Assembly: GCA_027625915.1 (NCBI GenBank)
Contig: JANTQA010000026.1
Coordinates: 5,146,001-5,210,000 of the forward strand
Origin: Anaeramoeba flamelloides
Lineage: Eukaryota > Metamonada > Anaeramoebidae
DNA length: 64,000 nucleotides
Reading direction: 5' to 3'
A model generated the notes under the pieces. That model saw only the letters and a program-made list of their open reading frames with translations, did not search any database and had not been told where the DNA came from. Below are positions 33,480 through 44,178 of the stretch, piece after piece; position 1 is the first letter of the stretch, and every line of letters starts with the position of its first letter. Position numbers and translations under genes: made by a program.

Positions 33480-34010
33480 CTCTTTGTTGATCTCATCAAT
33501 TAAAATTGATACTTGTAATAGTAAAAAACATAACAATTTCAGAAAAAAAATCTGCATTTCGCTACAGATTGAATGGTTTAACTATCAATATTCAGACTCC
33601 AGAGTTGCAAAATATCTTTTTTGAACTTGTCACGAAATATCGATTAATAGCTAAAAAATTCATTTTTTTTACAAAAAATTAAATAATTATCTAATTGATT
33701 ATTTTGACAAATAAATTCCAACATATTGGAAATATAACGAGGTTATAATTATCTTTATAAAAAGGAAACCAAATTAATTAGTTTTGGGTTTTTATGTTGA
33801 TGATTTTTGAGTACAATTTGAAGTTAAAAAATTGAAAAACAAAGCTATTTTTATATGTTCTAAATCTGAATGGTGAAATACCGAAATATTATTATTTTGG
33901 AGTTCAATTTTTAGAATTGGAATAGGAATTAAAAAAAAATTTCCATATTGAAAATTTATAATAGTGATTCATTAGTAAAAATGTAATAATTTATTGTGCC
34001 ATAATATTTA
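33480..34010 (+). repeat. repeat family R6, copy 1
   Basis: Matches 49837-50375 over about 530 bp. Shared blocks include gatctcatcaattaaaa, atcaatattcagact, ataaaaaggaaac and gtttttatgttgatgatttt. Noncoding, direct orientation in both places, ends not resolved. Confidence 0.55.
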
Positions 34011-34312
34011 TAATAGATTTTTTAGAGCTATTTGAACCATACAGCACTTCTATCATTTATCTCCAATTGCAACCTACTTTTATTAGAGTAAAATCCATAG
34101 TTACACTCACCCTTTAATGCTAGTAATCATGGATTGGCTTGTAAACACACCTTAATGGAATAATAATTGGGGAAATTTAACTTCCATCTCATTTCCTTTT
34201 TAAAATCCGAGACAAAAATTCCATTCTACTTCTTGAAAATCTCTTTGTAAAAGTAAAATTAAGAAAATAAATCAAAAAGTTTTCCTATTACTTCTCAATA
34301 TAAAAGATTGTC
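34011..34312. other. AT-rich gap between R6 and R1 copies
   Basis: No gene visible. A somewhat less AT-rich stretch at about 34060-34180 (cactcaccctttaatgct) has no open frame of note. Confidence 0.35.
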
Positions 34313-35002
34313 CAGTCAAAGGGGCCCAGTTTTAATGAGTGAATTTAATATGTTTAAAGGGTTTGTATGGAAATAAGAAGATAAAATTTATTTTAGAACT
34401 TTTCAAAATTGAAATCATTTTTTGACATTTTGCAAATTTTTGTTTTTTTTTTTTCGATTTTTTTCCATTTAAACTTAATTCATTTTCAAATTTTTTTTTG
34501 ATTGTAAGATCAATAGTCACTTGATAAAAACATGTTATTTTAAAAGTTATTTAAACAGTAGAAATGATTTTTGAGAAATAATATTGATTTCTATAGAAAT
34601 ATATTCAATCTTGGATCTTGGTTTTAGAATAATAAATAGGAAACATTTTATACTTCATTTTCATTTCCTTTTTCAAATAGAGACCACAAATCACAACGAA
34701 AATTGTCGGGGACTTGATTTCTAAATGAAAAGTATGTCAAATGAAGTGAAAATTTTTTCCTATTTATTATTCAAATACTAGTATGAAATTAAAACCAACC
34801 ATTCTGGATTTTATAAAAAGTGATGTTCTAAGAATTTGAGTTTTTCGATTTTAGAGAAAATATATAGAATAATTAGTTTTCTTTCAGATGAAAATAAAAA
34901 ATATGTTGATGTATATTATTCTGTTTATTTCTTATTTTTTCTTCAAAGGTACCTTATTAAAAATAATTGATATTTGAAAATAATTTTGGTCCACTTTTAC
35001 AG
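34313..35002 (+). repeat. repeat family R1, copy 3 (long form)
   Basis: Starts cagtcaaaggggccc and ends near ggtccacttttacag. Like copy 1, it contains the inner inverted repeat (about 34630-34790, tttcatttcctttttcaaat to aaatgaagtgaaaat). Confidence 0.65.
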
Positions 35003-35545
35003 AAAAAAAGTTTACTAGTAAAGAAGGCATTCTTGTAAATTTCAGTATTATATAACATAAAGCCCTCTTGAAAGAAATATTGGTATAAAGATTATTGAAT
35101 TATTTCCCATATTTCTTGAAATATAAAATTACACAATTGAAAAGTTTTTATAAATTGAAATATTGGCTTTATCAAATTCATATTTATAAACTAGTTAAGA
35201 AAAATATAACCAAGCTGGTTGCTTAAAAGAGTTGATGTTTTCAAAGGTTTTTATTTAAAGCTATAGAATACAATATCTATAAGAAAAAATTATTTTCTGA
35301 AAACTCTATAAACGAAAAATCAAGAATCTCTTCTCGTAAAACTTCAAATTCCAAAATATTGGAAATTTGGTAGTTCTGGATTCTAAGAGATAATGGAAAT
35401 AATTCAATGGTGTTTTGACCAATATTTTTTCTGAAGAATTTTATTTTACATTGTACTTAAATACGTAAAAAAATACATTTTATCAAATCTCAGTTTGCAA
35501 AAAAGTATAATTCTCCTTAGTGTAATTATCCGGATTGGCTTTTAA
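35003..35545. other. AT-rich gap, no feature
   Basis: Nothing supported; no open frame or repeat recognised. Confidence 0.35.
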
Positions 35546-36084
35546 TACTAAACCCCAATTCAAAATTTTTAACACACCAAAATTCTCTTTGTGAAAAAAA
35601 AAAACTTATTTAATCAATTCAAGAAGATTTACCAAATTAGAATCATTCACTTTGGAATTTTAACACTTTTTTATAAATTAAAATACTCACAAAACAATAA
35701 ATAAATAATTATCAATACAAATAAATCATGAGTGTGTTAAAAATTTTGGAGAGAGCAAAACAAAAAAATACATTAGTAAATTTGTTTAAATTCTATTAAG
35801 AATATTAATCGATCAAATGGTTAGATACTACCAACTAATTTTATTTAAGTTCTTCTATTTGGAATAACTTGGCTTTAATCTAATATCAATGGTTGAAAAA
35901 AAATTTGGGTCAAAAGAAACAAGTTTCTTAATTCAAACAATGAAATGAAAACAAAAACGAAAAGATGAAAAAATTGATTCAAATATTTTACAAAATTCAA
36001 AATTATCTCCAATTTGAATGAAATTGAATTATTGTGATTGTTTGAGAAATTTTAACTGTGTGGAAAATTTTGAATTTTAGTTTA
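35546..36084 (+). repeat. TIR repeat family R2, copy c
   Basis: Nearly full length and close to copy b. Starts ccccaattcaaaatttttaa and ends ctgtgtggaaaattttgaat, the inverted complement. It preserves the uninterrupted sequence around ataattatcaatacaaataa, which is the site where copy e carries a nested insertion. Confidence 0.7.
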
Positions 36085-36859
36085 TTTTTAAGAAATGAAT
36101 TATTTTAGAACAGTTTAATCCATTTTTTTTCTTCATTTTGAAAAGTTAATAATTCAATTTATTATCAAATTATTTCAAAAAAAATATATTTTCTTGGAAA
36201 AGAAAGAAATATTTTTGTTCTTGAAGAGAATACACTAATATATACTTGTAAAATAAAACTCACTAAGATTTAAAATAACTAATCCTAAATAGGATTTCTA
36301 ATTCAAAAAAAAATATTATAATTATTTTAAACTTTTTAAAAAATAATTTCATTATTCAATGTATAATTCAAATCAAGTTTTTCTTTTTGTTTACTAAAAA
36401 AAAAAATAAGATAAAATAATAATCAATTAAATTTAAAATTTATCATGAAATTTTTTTAAACCTTGTGAAATTCAACTTATATCCGAAAGATAATACTTTT
36501 TGATCTAATTATTCTAAATAATACCTATCCACACATTATTAAGTATTCCAGTGGGTGTTATGGCGTTGCTACGACCTTAAAAGCATTTTCAACGTTATTT
36601 ATTAATTAAGTTTTTTTACAAGATTTTATAATAAAAAAAAAAAAAACTAAAAATGAATTTTAAAAAGCTGATTTTATTAAAGGATCAAAAGAAATAATTT
36701 TAAAAAATAATAAAATTGAATAATAATAAAATGAGAAAAAAAAAAAAAGTAATCAAAAGAGGTAAAAAATATTTGTTTCTGGGGTAAAAAAAAAATCACT
36801 AAATTAAAATAATAGACTTTAAAATTTGGATAGTATAAAAGAGAAATAAACTTTTTTAA
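36085..36859. other. AT-rich gap downstream of the DELPD repeat
   Basis: No gene visible. A poly-A stretch lies near 36631-36644 and another near 36737. Confidence 0.4.
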
Positions 36860-37281
36860 TTAATCAAAATCTGGTAATTCATCTGGTAATTCATCCAAAT
36901 CTGGTAATTCATCAAGTCCACCAACATCAGGTAATTCATTGGGTAATTCATCGGGTAATTCATCGGGTAATTGATCAGAATTGTTATCTAGATCAGGTAA
37001 ATCATCAAGTCCACCAACATCAGGTAATTCGTCATTAAGTCCTCCCATTTCGGGAATTTCATCTGGCAACCCATCTGATAACCCATCCAAATCTGGTAAT
37101 TCGTCAAGTCCACCGACATCAGGTAATTCGTCAAGTCCTCCAACATCGGGTAATTCGTCATTAAGCCCACCCATATCGGGTAGTTCATCTGGCAATCCTT
37201 CAGGTAGGTCATCTAAATCTGGTAATTCATCAGGTAGTTCTTCGGGTAATCCTTCAGGTAGATCACTTGAAACATTAGATT
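36860..37281 (-). CDS. acidic DELPD-repeat protein, 3' exon (minisatellite)
   Basis: About 140 codons of repeats built from (D/E)LPD, VGGLD and MGGLND units (for example DELPDVGGLDELPDVGGL), ending in TAA. No ATG precedes the first units in frame, but tatag at 37282-37286 could be an intron acceptor, so a 5' exon is probably missing. At DNA level the unit is about 27 bp. The plus strand is also open as a Ser/Pro/Gly-rich frame (SSPPTSGNSS), without an ATG. The acidic frame ends in a clean stop beside AT-rich flank, so I prefer it. Function unknown. Confidence 0.45.
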
Positions 37282-37495
37282 CTATATTTTAATGATATTA
37301 ATCAAAAGGAAAAATAAATGAAAATTAACCGCATTTTAGTTTCAAGAAAATAATGATTTTTTAAAAAAACTAGAATATTTTCAACTTTGTTTTTTTCATA
37401 CATTGTGAAAAACTAGGAAGAAATTAAAAAAAAAATGAAAATATAATAATAGATCTTTTTTAAAAAAGTGAGTACTCCAAGTTTTAAAAAGAGTT

Positions 37496-38520
37496 GCTTA
37501 TAATTTTTTAATTTACTCAACTATTTTTCAAAAATGTTGGCTCACTTTATAATGTTATTGAAAGTGGTTTTGAAGAGTTTTGTCCTATATTCTTCAAAAA
37601 ATAAAATCTCAATTTTCAATCAAAATCATTTCTAATTTCTTCAAATTTTTGTTTTGGTTTTTCAAATTTTTTTTTTCTTTGTTTTTCTTTTTCTTTTTTT
37701 TTTAAAAAATTTTTGTTTTATTTTGTTTTTTTTTTTTGTTACTTTTTTTTTGAAAAAGATCTTGTGAAATACAAATAATATCTTCTAAAAGATAAATAAA
37801 GCTTAAGAAAATTGAGACAGTGGAATTGTTTTTTTATAGCGAATTTAATTAATAGCAAAAAATCTTCTTTTTATCCTTTTTTCAATGAAAATCCAGTTCA
37901 TTAATAAAAAATTGGTAATGCTAATTTAAAAAATTGTGACTCACTTTTTTTTAGTTTTTGGTTTTCTTTTTTTATAATTTTTTAAAAAACAAGGAATTTA
38001 ATTTTTAGAATTAATTAAAAAGAGGATTATTAATAAGATTTAATAATTAGTTATTTTTGAATAGTCATGGATAATTTTTTTTTTTCAATTTATTATTTTA
38101 GGTAAGTCACAATTTTTTTAATGAGCATTAAAGATTTTTTATTACTGAACGTTCACTTAAAAAAAGTTAACAATAGAATTTTTTACTAATAATTAAATTC
38201 ATTTTAAAAGACATTACAAAGTCTCAATTTTTTTAGTGATTATTTGTCTTTTAGAAGATCTTTTTTTTTTTTCCACATGATCTTTAGCAAAAAAAAAAAA
38301 TAAAATAAAAACAAAACAAAAACAAAAATTTTAAAAAAAAAAAAAGGATCAAAAAAATTGATAAACCAAAACAAAAATTTGAAGGAATTAGAAATGATTT
38401 TGATTGAAAATTGAGATTTTATTTTGAGAAGAATACGGAATAAACCCTCAAAACAACTTCCAATAACATTATAAAGTGAGTTATAATTTTTGAAAAATAG
38501 TTTATTTATTAAATTTTGAG
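37496..38520. mobile_element. 1-kb foldback element
   Basis: The left arm (about 37496-37955) and right arm (about 38098-38520) are complementary over most of their length: ataatgttattgaaagt with its complement ttccaataacattat, aaaatctcaattttcaatca with tgattgaaaattgagatttt, and aaattgtgactcac with gtaagtcacaatt. The loop is about 140 bp. The outer right flank (taaattttgagaaaaaaagt) also occurs at 47474. No protein frame is visible. Confidence 0.65.
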
Positions 38521-39143
38521 AAAAAAAGTAAAATAAAAATTCGATTCCTCTTTGAAATTAAACAAAAAATACAAAATAAATTGTAATGAATTTTGGGGAA
38601 TTTTGTTTTTCAAATTTCAAAAAATAACATTTTTTTTGGATCTATGGCGTTATACTACTTTACAGTAAGAATTTAAAAATGTATATTATTTCAAAATATT
38701 TGTACAGATTTTAAGTTTACGATATTTCCTCATATTAATATAAAATAACTTTTTTAATACCCATTTTTAAAAAAAGTGTGACAAAAGAGTCTTCAAATGT
38801 ATATTCAAAACAGTTTATAAACTCCGATATACCTATTCCCAGTACTAGATTAAAAAAATTTTTTTCATACTTTTCTAAAATGACTTGTAATCTCAGCTGA
38901 ATGATTTCGAAAAAAAAAAAAAAAAATTGTGATTTTTTTCTCCTTGTATAAAAGTATGTGAAAAGTTTTTTAAATTATTTGCTTATTGTTTTTGTATCTA
39001 AAATGAAAAAAAAAATTAATAATCATTTCGGATTTAAATCTATTCCCAAAAAATACTTTAAAAGTACTGTTATATTTTAAACATTAAAAAATGTTTTTTA
39101 AAAATCAATACAAAATATTTATTTTGTTAAAAGTACAAATTTA
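38521..39143. other. AT-rich gap, no gene
   Basis: Nothing supported. 38508-38585 matches 47466-47552 (aaattaaacaaaaaatacaa), indicating another dispersed repeat segment. Confidence 0.4.
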
Positions 39144-39583
39144 CCGTTCTGGAAAAAAAGTGGAAACATAGAAAAAAAGTGAAACAAGGTTTTTCATTGG
39201 GTACATTAATAGAACCTGAAAACCCTAGTAAAATCAATAAAAACAAGAAACCGTTTAACTTTTAATAATCATCTAATTATATTATTTTCAAGCAAACCAA
39301 CAAACACAATTTAAATCTAATTTCACATCGAAATTGTTGATGTGGTTTTAGAGATCTCAAAAATAGTCGAATTATTAGAACAAATTTTTAATAATTGATA
39401 AATCATTCAAAGAAAAAAACCCATACCTAAAAGATAGTTTTAAAAAAACTATTATTGTGTTGAATCCTTCATTTTGTCTTTATTTATTTACTTATTCTTT
39501 TATTAATTGATCTTACTATGAATTTCCAGGTTCTATTAAGATTTCTAAATTTAAAATCATGTTGATCTTTTTTTCCAGAACGG
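39144..39583. mobile_element. TIR element, 440 bp (CCGTTCTGG ends)
   Basis: Begins ccgttctggaaaaaaag and ends with the complement ctttttttccagaacgg. A second inverted pair lies inside (attaatagaacctgaaa, and ttccaggttctattaag). TTA flanks both sides and may be the target duplication. The interior encodes nothing recognisable. Confidence 0.6.
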
Positions 39584-40205
39584 TTATAATCAAGTCATTT
39601 TAAAAAAGTTTTCAAAGTTATCAATAAAATTGATAACAAACTTCTATTAACCTATTTGTAGGCCTCTATTAAAAACTTTCTTGTCACAATTTTTTAGAAC
39701 GCATTTTTGAAAATATTTTTAATTTGGTTTGATCAATTAAATAGATTCAGAAAATAATAAAAAATTAGACTTGATATTGTTCAATTATTAAAATTTTAAC
39801 TGCAGAATTAATTTTTTGTGATGAAAAATCTTTGATCATTTTTGTATTGATAACTGAATTATTTTTTTTGTGAAGAACACAAAAATTACATTAAATTAGA
39901 ACTGAAAACCAATTATAATCAAGAATTTAAGACAATTAATATTTACCATTTCATTAGTAATCATACCGTATTAATTTATTTTTTTTTTACTCAACACCTT
40001 GATTATTTTTTTACATTATCTTTTTATTGTGTTATTTTACAACAATTTAAAGTAATAAATATTCGGGTTATTACTCAAAAAGTGTGATAAAAAAGGTTTT
40101 GACAAAGCAGTTCCAAAAAAATTTTTAACCAAAAATAGAAATGAGCCAACAAAGCAAAGCCTTGTTAACACATTTTGTTTGAAAATAGCACTCTAAATTC
40201 GACTA
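39584..40205. other. AT-rich gap, possible missing Abi 3' exon
   Basis: If the Abi gene splices past the element at 40206-40615, its last exon should lie here on the minus strand, but I see no convincing one. Confidence 0.25.
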
Positions 40206-40615
40206 CACATGTGCAAAAAGTGATGCTTTAATATTTTAAGTTTTTTTACTAAATTTTTCATTTTTCCAAAAACTACAAAACTTTTCCTCTCCACCCCGAC
40301 AGGTTAACTTAATACTTGTCAATGAATATGAGGTTACTAATATCAAAAAAAACAATTTAATGAAACAAAAAAAATGTTTGAGGTTGTTTTTGTTTTTTGA
40401 TTTCTGAAAATTATTTTCAATTCTTGAATTTCTGTTTCAACCCCAAGCATTCTTATTCTATGATTAAATCGAATTTTTTGCTATTAGAAATCCCATACTC
40501 GTTGTCAAGATACCTCTCCTGTTGGGGTGGAGAGGAAAAGTTTTGTAGTTTTTGGAAAAATGAAAAATTTAGTAAAAAAACTTAAAATATTAAGGCATCG
40601 CTTTTTACACATGTG
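40206..40615. mobile_element. foldback/MITE, 410 bp, TA-flanked, in the Abi gene
   Basis: Starts cacatgtgcaaaaagtgatg and ends with the near complement catcgctttttacacatgtg, with TA directly outside both ends. Arms of about 110 bp share ccaaaaactacaaaactttt and cctctccaccccgacagg with its complement. The middle (tttctgaaaattattttcaa) resembles the element at 18050-18416. Confidence 0.7.
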
Positions 40616-41580
40616 TATTTGAATTAGAAAAAAAAAAAAAAACAAATTCAAACCTTTTTTTTTTTCATCTTTTTTTTTCTTAGATTTTGTTTCTTTCTTT
40701 CCTTTCTTCCCTTTTTTTTCCTTCTTTCCCTTTTTTTTTTCTTTTTTTATTGTTTTTTCATCTTCATCTTCAGCAATGTCTTGGGTGATATTGAACTCTG
40801 AGGTAAACAATGCTCTTAAAAGTGGTGTGTGAGGCTTGTCAAGTACCTTGACAGATTCTTTAATTTCAGATTTTGGTTTGTCAAGAGAGTGCCCAATTCC
40901 CTCAAGTGCAGAAAGATTAATCCTCTTGGAAATAATGGAGATCTCGGTTTTTTGGAGAAACTCTTTGGCAATTTCTTCTTTCGTAATTGGCCTTGATTTT
41001 GATCCAACGAGTGGCTCACGCTCCTTATACAATTTCTGGAGACCTTTTTGCCCAATATGAATGCTTGAACTTTTGATACGCTTTTGTTGAAAAATAACAT
41101 AATAAAAAAATTAAAAATAAAAAAGAAATAAAGAATAAAAAAAAATGGTTTGGTTTTCAGAGATAAGAAACAAATTTTGTTTGACAAAAGAAAATATTTT
41201 TTCTTTTTTTTTAAAATTTTTTTTTTTTTTTTTTTCCTTTTTTTTAAAATAAAAAATTTCCAAAAAACAAGAAAAAGTAAAATTGGTACAGATTGTGCAG
41301 ATCTAAAATCAAGATCGAATTTTTCCATTTGTTCTGTTTGGAAGTAAATTAATCGATCAATATTTGTCGAGATTGCAAAGATATGTGAAGCAACATTCTC
41401 CAAAGCGCCAGAAACATATTTTTTTGTTTTGTTAATTGACTTGTCTTTATCTTTTTTACTAAAATTCTTTTCGCATTGTGAGGCATATTCCCCGATAGTT
41501 TTTGCTGCACCACTAAGTTCGTCAAGTGAAAGTGGAATACGTTTTTCTACATAATCTTGTAATTCTTCAGTTAAATTCAT
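40505..41580 (-). CDS. ABI: Abi-like subunit of the SCAR/WAVE complex
   Basis: Exon 1 (41290-41580) starts MNLTEELQDYVEKRIPLSLD. It contains the Abi N-terminal helices: IGEYASQCEKNF (compare human 'VADYCENNY'), TKKYVSGALENVASHIFAIS (compare '[20 protein letters not shown]') and FQTEQMEKFD. A 209-bp intron ends at 41081 and the frame continues in phase as RIKSSSIHIGQKGLQKLYKE. A middle region (SKRINLSALEGIGHSL) and an acidic then Lys-rich tail (EDEDEKTIKKEKKK) follow. Abi bridges Scar and Nap and is required for Arp2/3 activation at the membrane. As an open frame, exon 2 runs into the foldback element and stops at 40505; alternatively a donor near 40660 splices onward. No SH3 domain is visible, as in other protist Abi proteins. 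Confidence 0.75.
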
Positions 41581-41949
41581 TTTAACTCGGTTTTTTTTTA
41601 TTTTGGAAAAAATGATTTACACACAAAAAATTTTTTTCAAATTATTCAATAAAAAACCCTAACACACACTGTTGGGCTAAATTGCTTCTTGAAAAGATCA
41701 ATTGGAAAAAAGATATGGTTTGTTTTCGATTTTGGTTTTATTAGACACATTAGTTTTTTGAAAACAGTTTACAGTAATTTAAAATTATAAGGAGGCAATA
41801 TTTAAGTTTGCTGTTATTGTTAAAATACTGAGTTAAGAAAAGTTTAATTGGTGTTTCCATATTAAAAAGTCTTATTTCTGTGTTTATTGTTTTGATTTGG
41901 AAACAATCTCCTTGGTATAATCTGAGTTTGGTCTGGAAGAACAAAAAAA

Positions 41950-42038
41950 ATGAGATTGTTCGAATTGACATAAGATGATATTAATCGTTCGAAGAACGAC
42001 GATCAATATCATCTTATGTCACTTCGAACAATCTCATT
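41950..42038. repeat. 89-bp near-perfect palindrome between direct repeats
   Basis: The arms contain aatgagattgttcgaa, gacataagatgatatt and aatcgttcg with their complements, meeting around gaag at about 41993. Just outside lie imperfect direct repeats: gagtttggtctggaagaaca on the left and gagtctggaaggagaacc on the right. This is the pattern of a small inserted hairpin with duplicated flank. Confidence 0.7.
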
Positions 42039-42089
42039 ATTTTGAGTCTGGAAGGAGAACCAAAACGAAGAATTATAAAAGGTGATTGT

Positions 42090-42465
42090 TGAACAAATGA
42101 AACAATATGAGATGCTATTTATTTTTGGAACTCTGGATCTAACTCGTCAAAACAACAAACAAACAAATAAATTTAACTGAAACAAGTAATTTGTTATTTT
42201 TGATGGTACTTTGAAGAACCTATTCTTCAAAGGATCTCATTCTCTCAATGTATTTAGTGAAAAGATTGAAGTTAAATTTTGAATTTTCATCGTCGGTGAC
42301 AAAACTTGGTTTAAATTTTCTAGAGATAAACTAGATCGTTCATCCATTCAAGAGATCTATTTCCGCTTTTATTTTCCTTTGTCAGCCAATTCTCGAAAAC
42401 GATCAAACTTAAAAATCTTCATGCATCTCTTGGTGTTCTTGACTATGAATTATTTTGAACAGTAA
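42090..42465 (+). pseudogene. unidentified decayed coding fragment
   Basis: Less AT-rich than its surroundings. Frame pieces read VEQMKQYEMLFIFGTLDLTR, then from about 42196 DGTLKNLFFKGSHSLNVFSE, and after one in-frame stop VGDKTWFKFSRDKLDRSSIQ to LKIFMHLLVFLTMNYFEQ and a stop. The last two lie in the same frame. I do not recognise the family. The palindrome at 41950 interrupts similar-looking sequence just upstream. It could be an old gene or transposon remnant. Confidence 0.3.
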
Positions 42466-43441
42466 TTAAAAATTTCTTAACTTGACATAGTAAAAAAAAA
42501 TGTTTTTTTTTTTTTTTTTTTTCCATAAATTATCTTTTATTTTTTTCCCCTTTCAAAAACCTCTTATAAATGGTCTCTTCTCTCCTTTTTTCGAAGAAAA
42601 AAGAGAACAAACAAAATTTTTTTTTTAAAAATGATATTGCTTTTTTTTGGAAAAGAGAAAAAAATAAAGTTTGTAAATAGACATTGTTTTCAATAAAGAA
42701 AGGGAATTTATTCTTTTTCCAAACTTTCCCCAAATGATCAAGCACTTTTTTTTTAGTTTTTATTGAACAAGTATTTTGGTTCCTTGGACCAAAATATGTG
42801 TTCAACTGGTTTTAAATTGAGACATTGGCAAATCTCAGTGTTATCGATTAAACAACGTCGTAAATAAAAATTTCAAAGTACTGTTAAATAACTTTAAATA
42901 TCAGATTTAAAGACAAAATTATTGGTAAAATACTTCTTCATTTACTTTGTTAGAATTGGAAATAAGAAGATCAGAAAATTCCCAAACTTTGCCTAATAAT
43001 ACATGTAATTCTCAAAATCTTTCCACAACAACTAGAATGCTATCCTAAACTTTTAAGCTTTCTAATCTCTTTCTTATCTTTAGTTGTCTAAAATTATTTA
43101 CTTAAATTTTCTCAAAGAAAAAGTTTATGTTTAAAAAAAATAAATAGCTTTTTTATAGAAGACTAATATATCAGCCATCAAAGAAATTAGTGAATAAACC
43201 AAAAGAAAATATGGTATTGATTTCTTTAAAATTCTATTATTTACAATTGTAGTCTTTAAATGTAAGTTTAAATTGGGAAATTTTATCTCAAAAAATAGAG
43301 TTAAGGATTTATTATTAAGGATTAGATCAAATAAAAAAGTCATTTAATATGGCCAAGAGAGAATTTTGAAGTGAACAAATTTGAGATTTGTTATTCAAAG
43401 AGTATCTAAATAGGTAAAGTCATCAGAAGTATATGAAACTT
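42466..43441. other. AT-rich gap, no supported gene
   Basis: The minus frames 42530-42805 and 43131-43343 show only biased composition and no motifs. A poly-T run lies at 42504-42523. Confidence 0.4.
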
Positions 43442-43850
43442 TTAATAATTTTCTAAAAAAAACGAAAAGAAAGAATATAAAGCGAATAAATTGGAAAAAA
43501 TGATAGAAAAAAAAAAGAATGAAGAGTGGAAAAAAATAAAGAGGTTTAAAATAATTGTTAGAGACATCTGAAATTTTCTGGTTAAAGTGAATTTATTGAT
43601 GGGTTTTATTTTTCTTGAGCCCCTTTCCCTAATTTCCTGTTGGGTCATGTTGGCCAGAATATATTCTATGGTAACTTCATAGATTTCTTTTATGTTCATT
43701 TTCCCCAATAATTCATCTATGTCTTTTTTGACTATTATGTTATAGTCAAATATTTTGACTTTTTTGATTTGTTTTTTATAGTGCTAACTGGTTCTATTAT
43801 ATTTTTCACATTCCCAAATAAAGTGTCTATTCCATCAATTTTTTTGTTAC
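43442..43850 (-). pseudogene. LINE C-terminal relic
   Basis: Near 43850-43785 the minus strand reads CNKKIDGID and, in another frame, RHFIWECEKYNRTS, the zinc-knuckle layout (C-x-C ... H-x4-C) near the end of LINE polyproteins. The frame then continues KKQIKKVKIFDYNIIVKKDI, then YEVTIEYILANMTQQEIRER and FTLTRKFQMS. No reverse transcriptase domain remains. The R2 copy that begins at about 43848 abuts its upstream end. Confidence 0.45.
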
Positions 43851-44178
43851 AACAAAAAAATGTATTGGTAAATTTGTTTAAATTCTATTAGGAATATTGA
43901 TTGATCAAAGGGTTAGATACTATCAACTAATTTTAATTGAGTTCTTTTAATTTGAATAACCCAAACTTTAAGATAATATCAAACTTTGAAAAATTTTTTT
44001 GTAACTAAACAAACTAGGTAATTCAAAAAATAAAATGAAAACAAACAAAATAAATGATGAAAAATAATTTTCATATTTTATAAAAAGCAAAATCATTTCT
44101 TATTTGAATAAAATGGTATTATTGCGATTGTTTGGAACCATTTCACATATATGTAAGATATTGAATTTTAGTTTTTAT
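43848..44178 (+). repeat. repeat family R2, truncated copy d
   Basis: Contains only the second half of R2, from caaaaaaatgtattggtaaa through attctattaggaatattgat to the tail attgaattttagttt. The truncation point coincides with the LINE relic. Confidence 0.6.

Noticed and set aside
42530-42805. 91-codon minus-strand Lys/Phe-rich frame
   Set aside because: Composition only; no motif and no splice or start support beyond chance.
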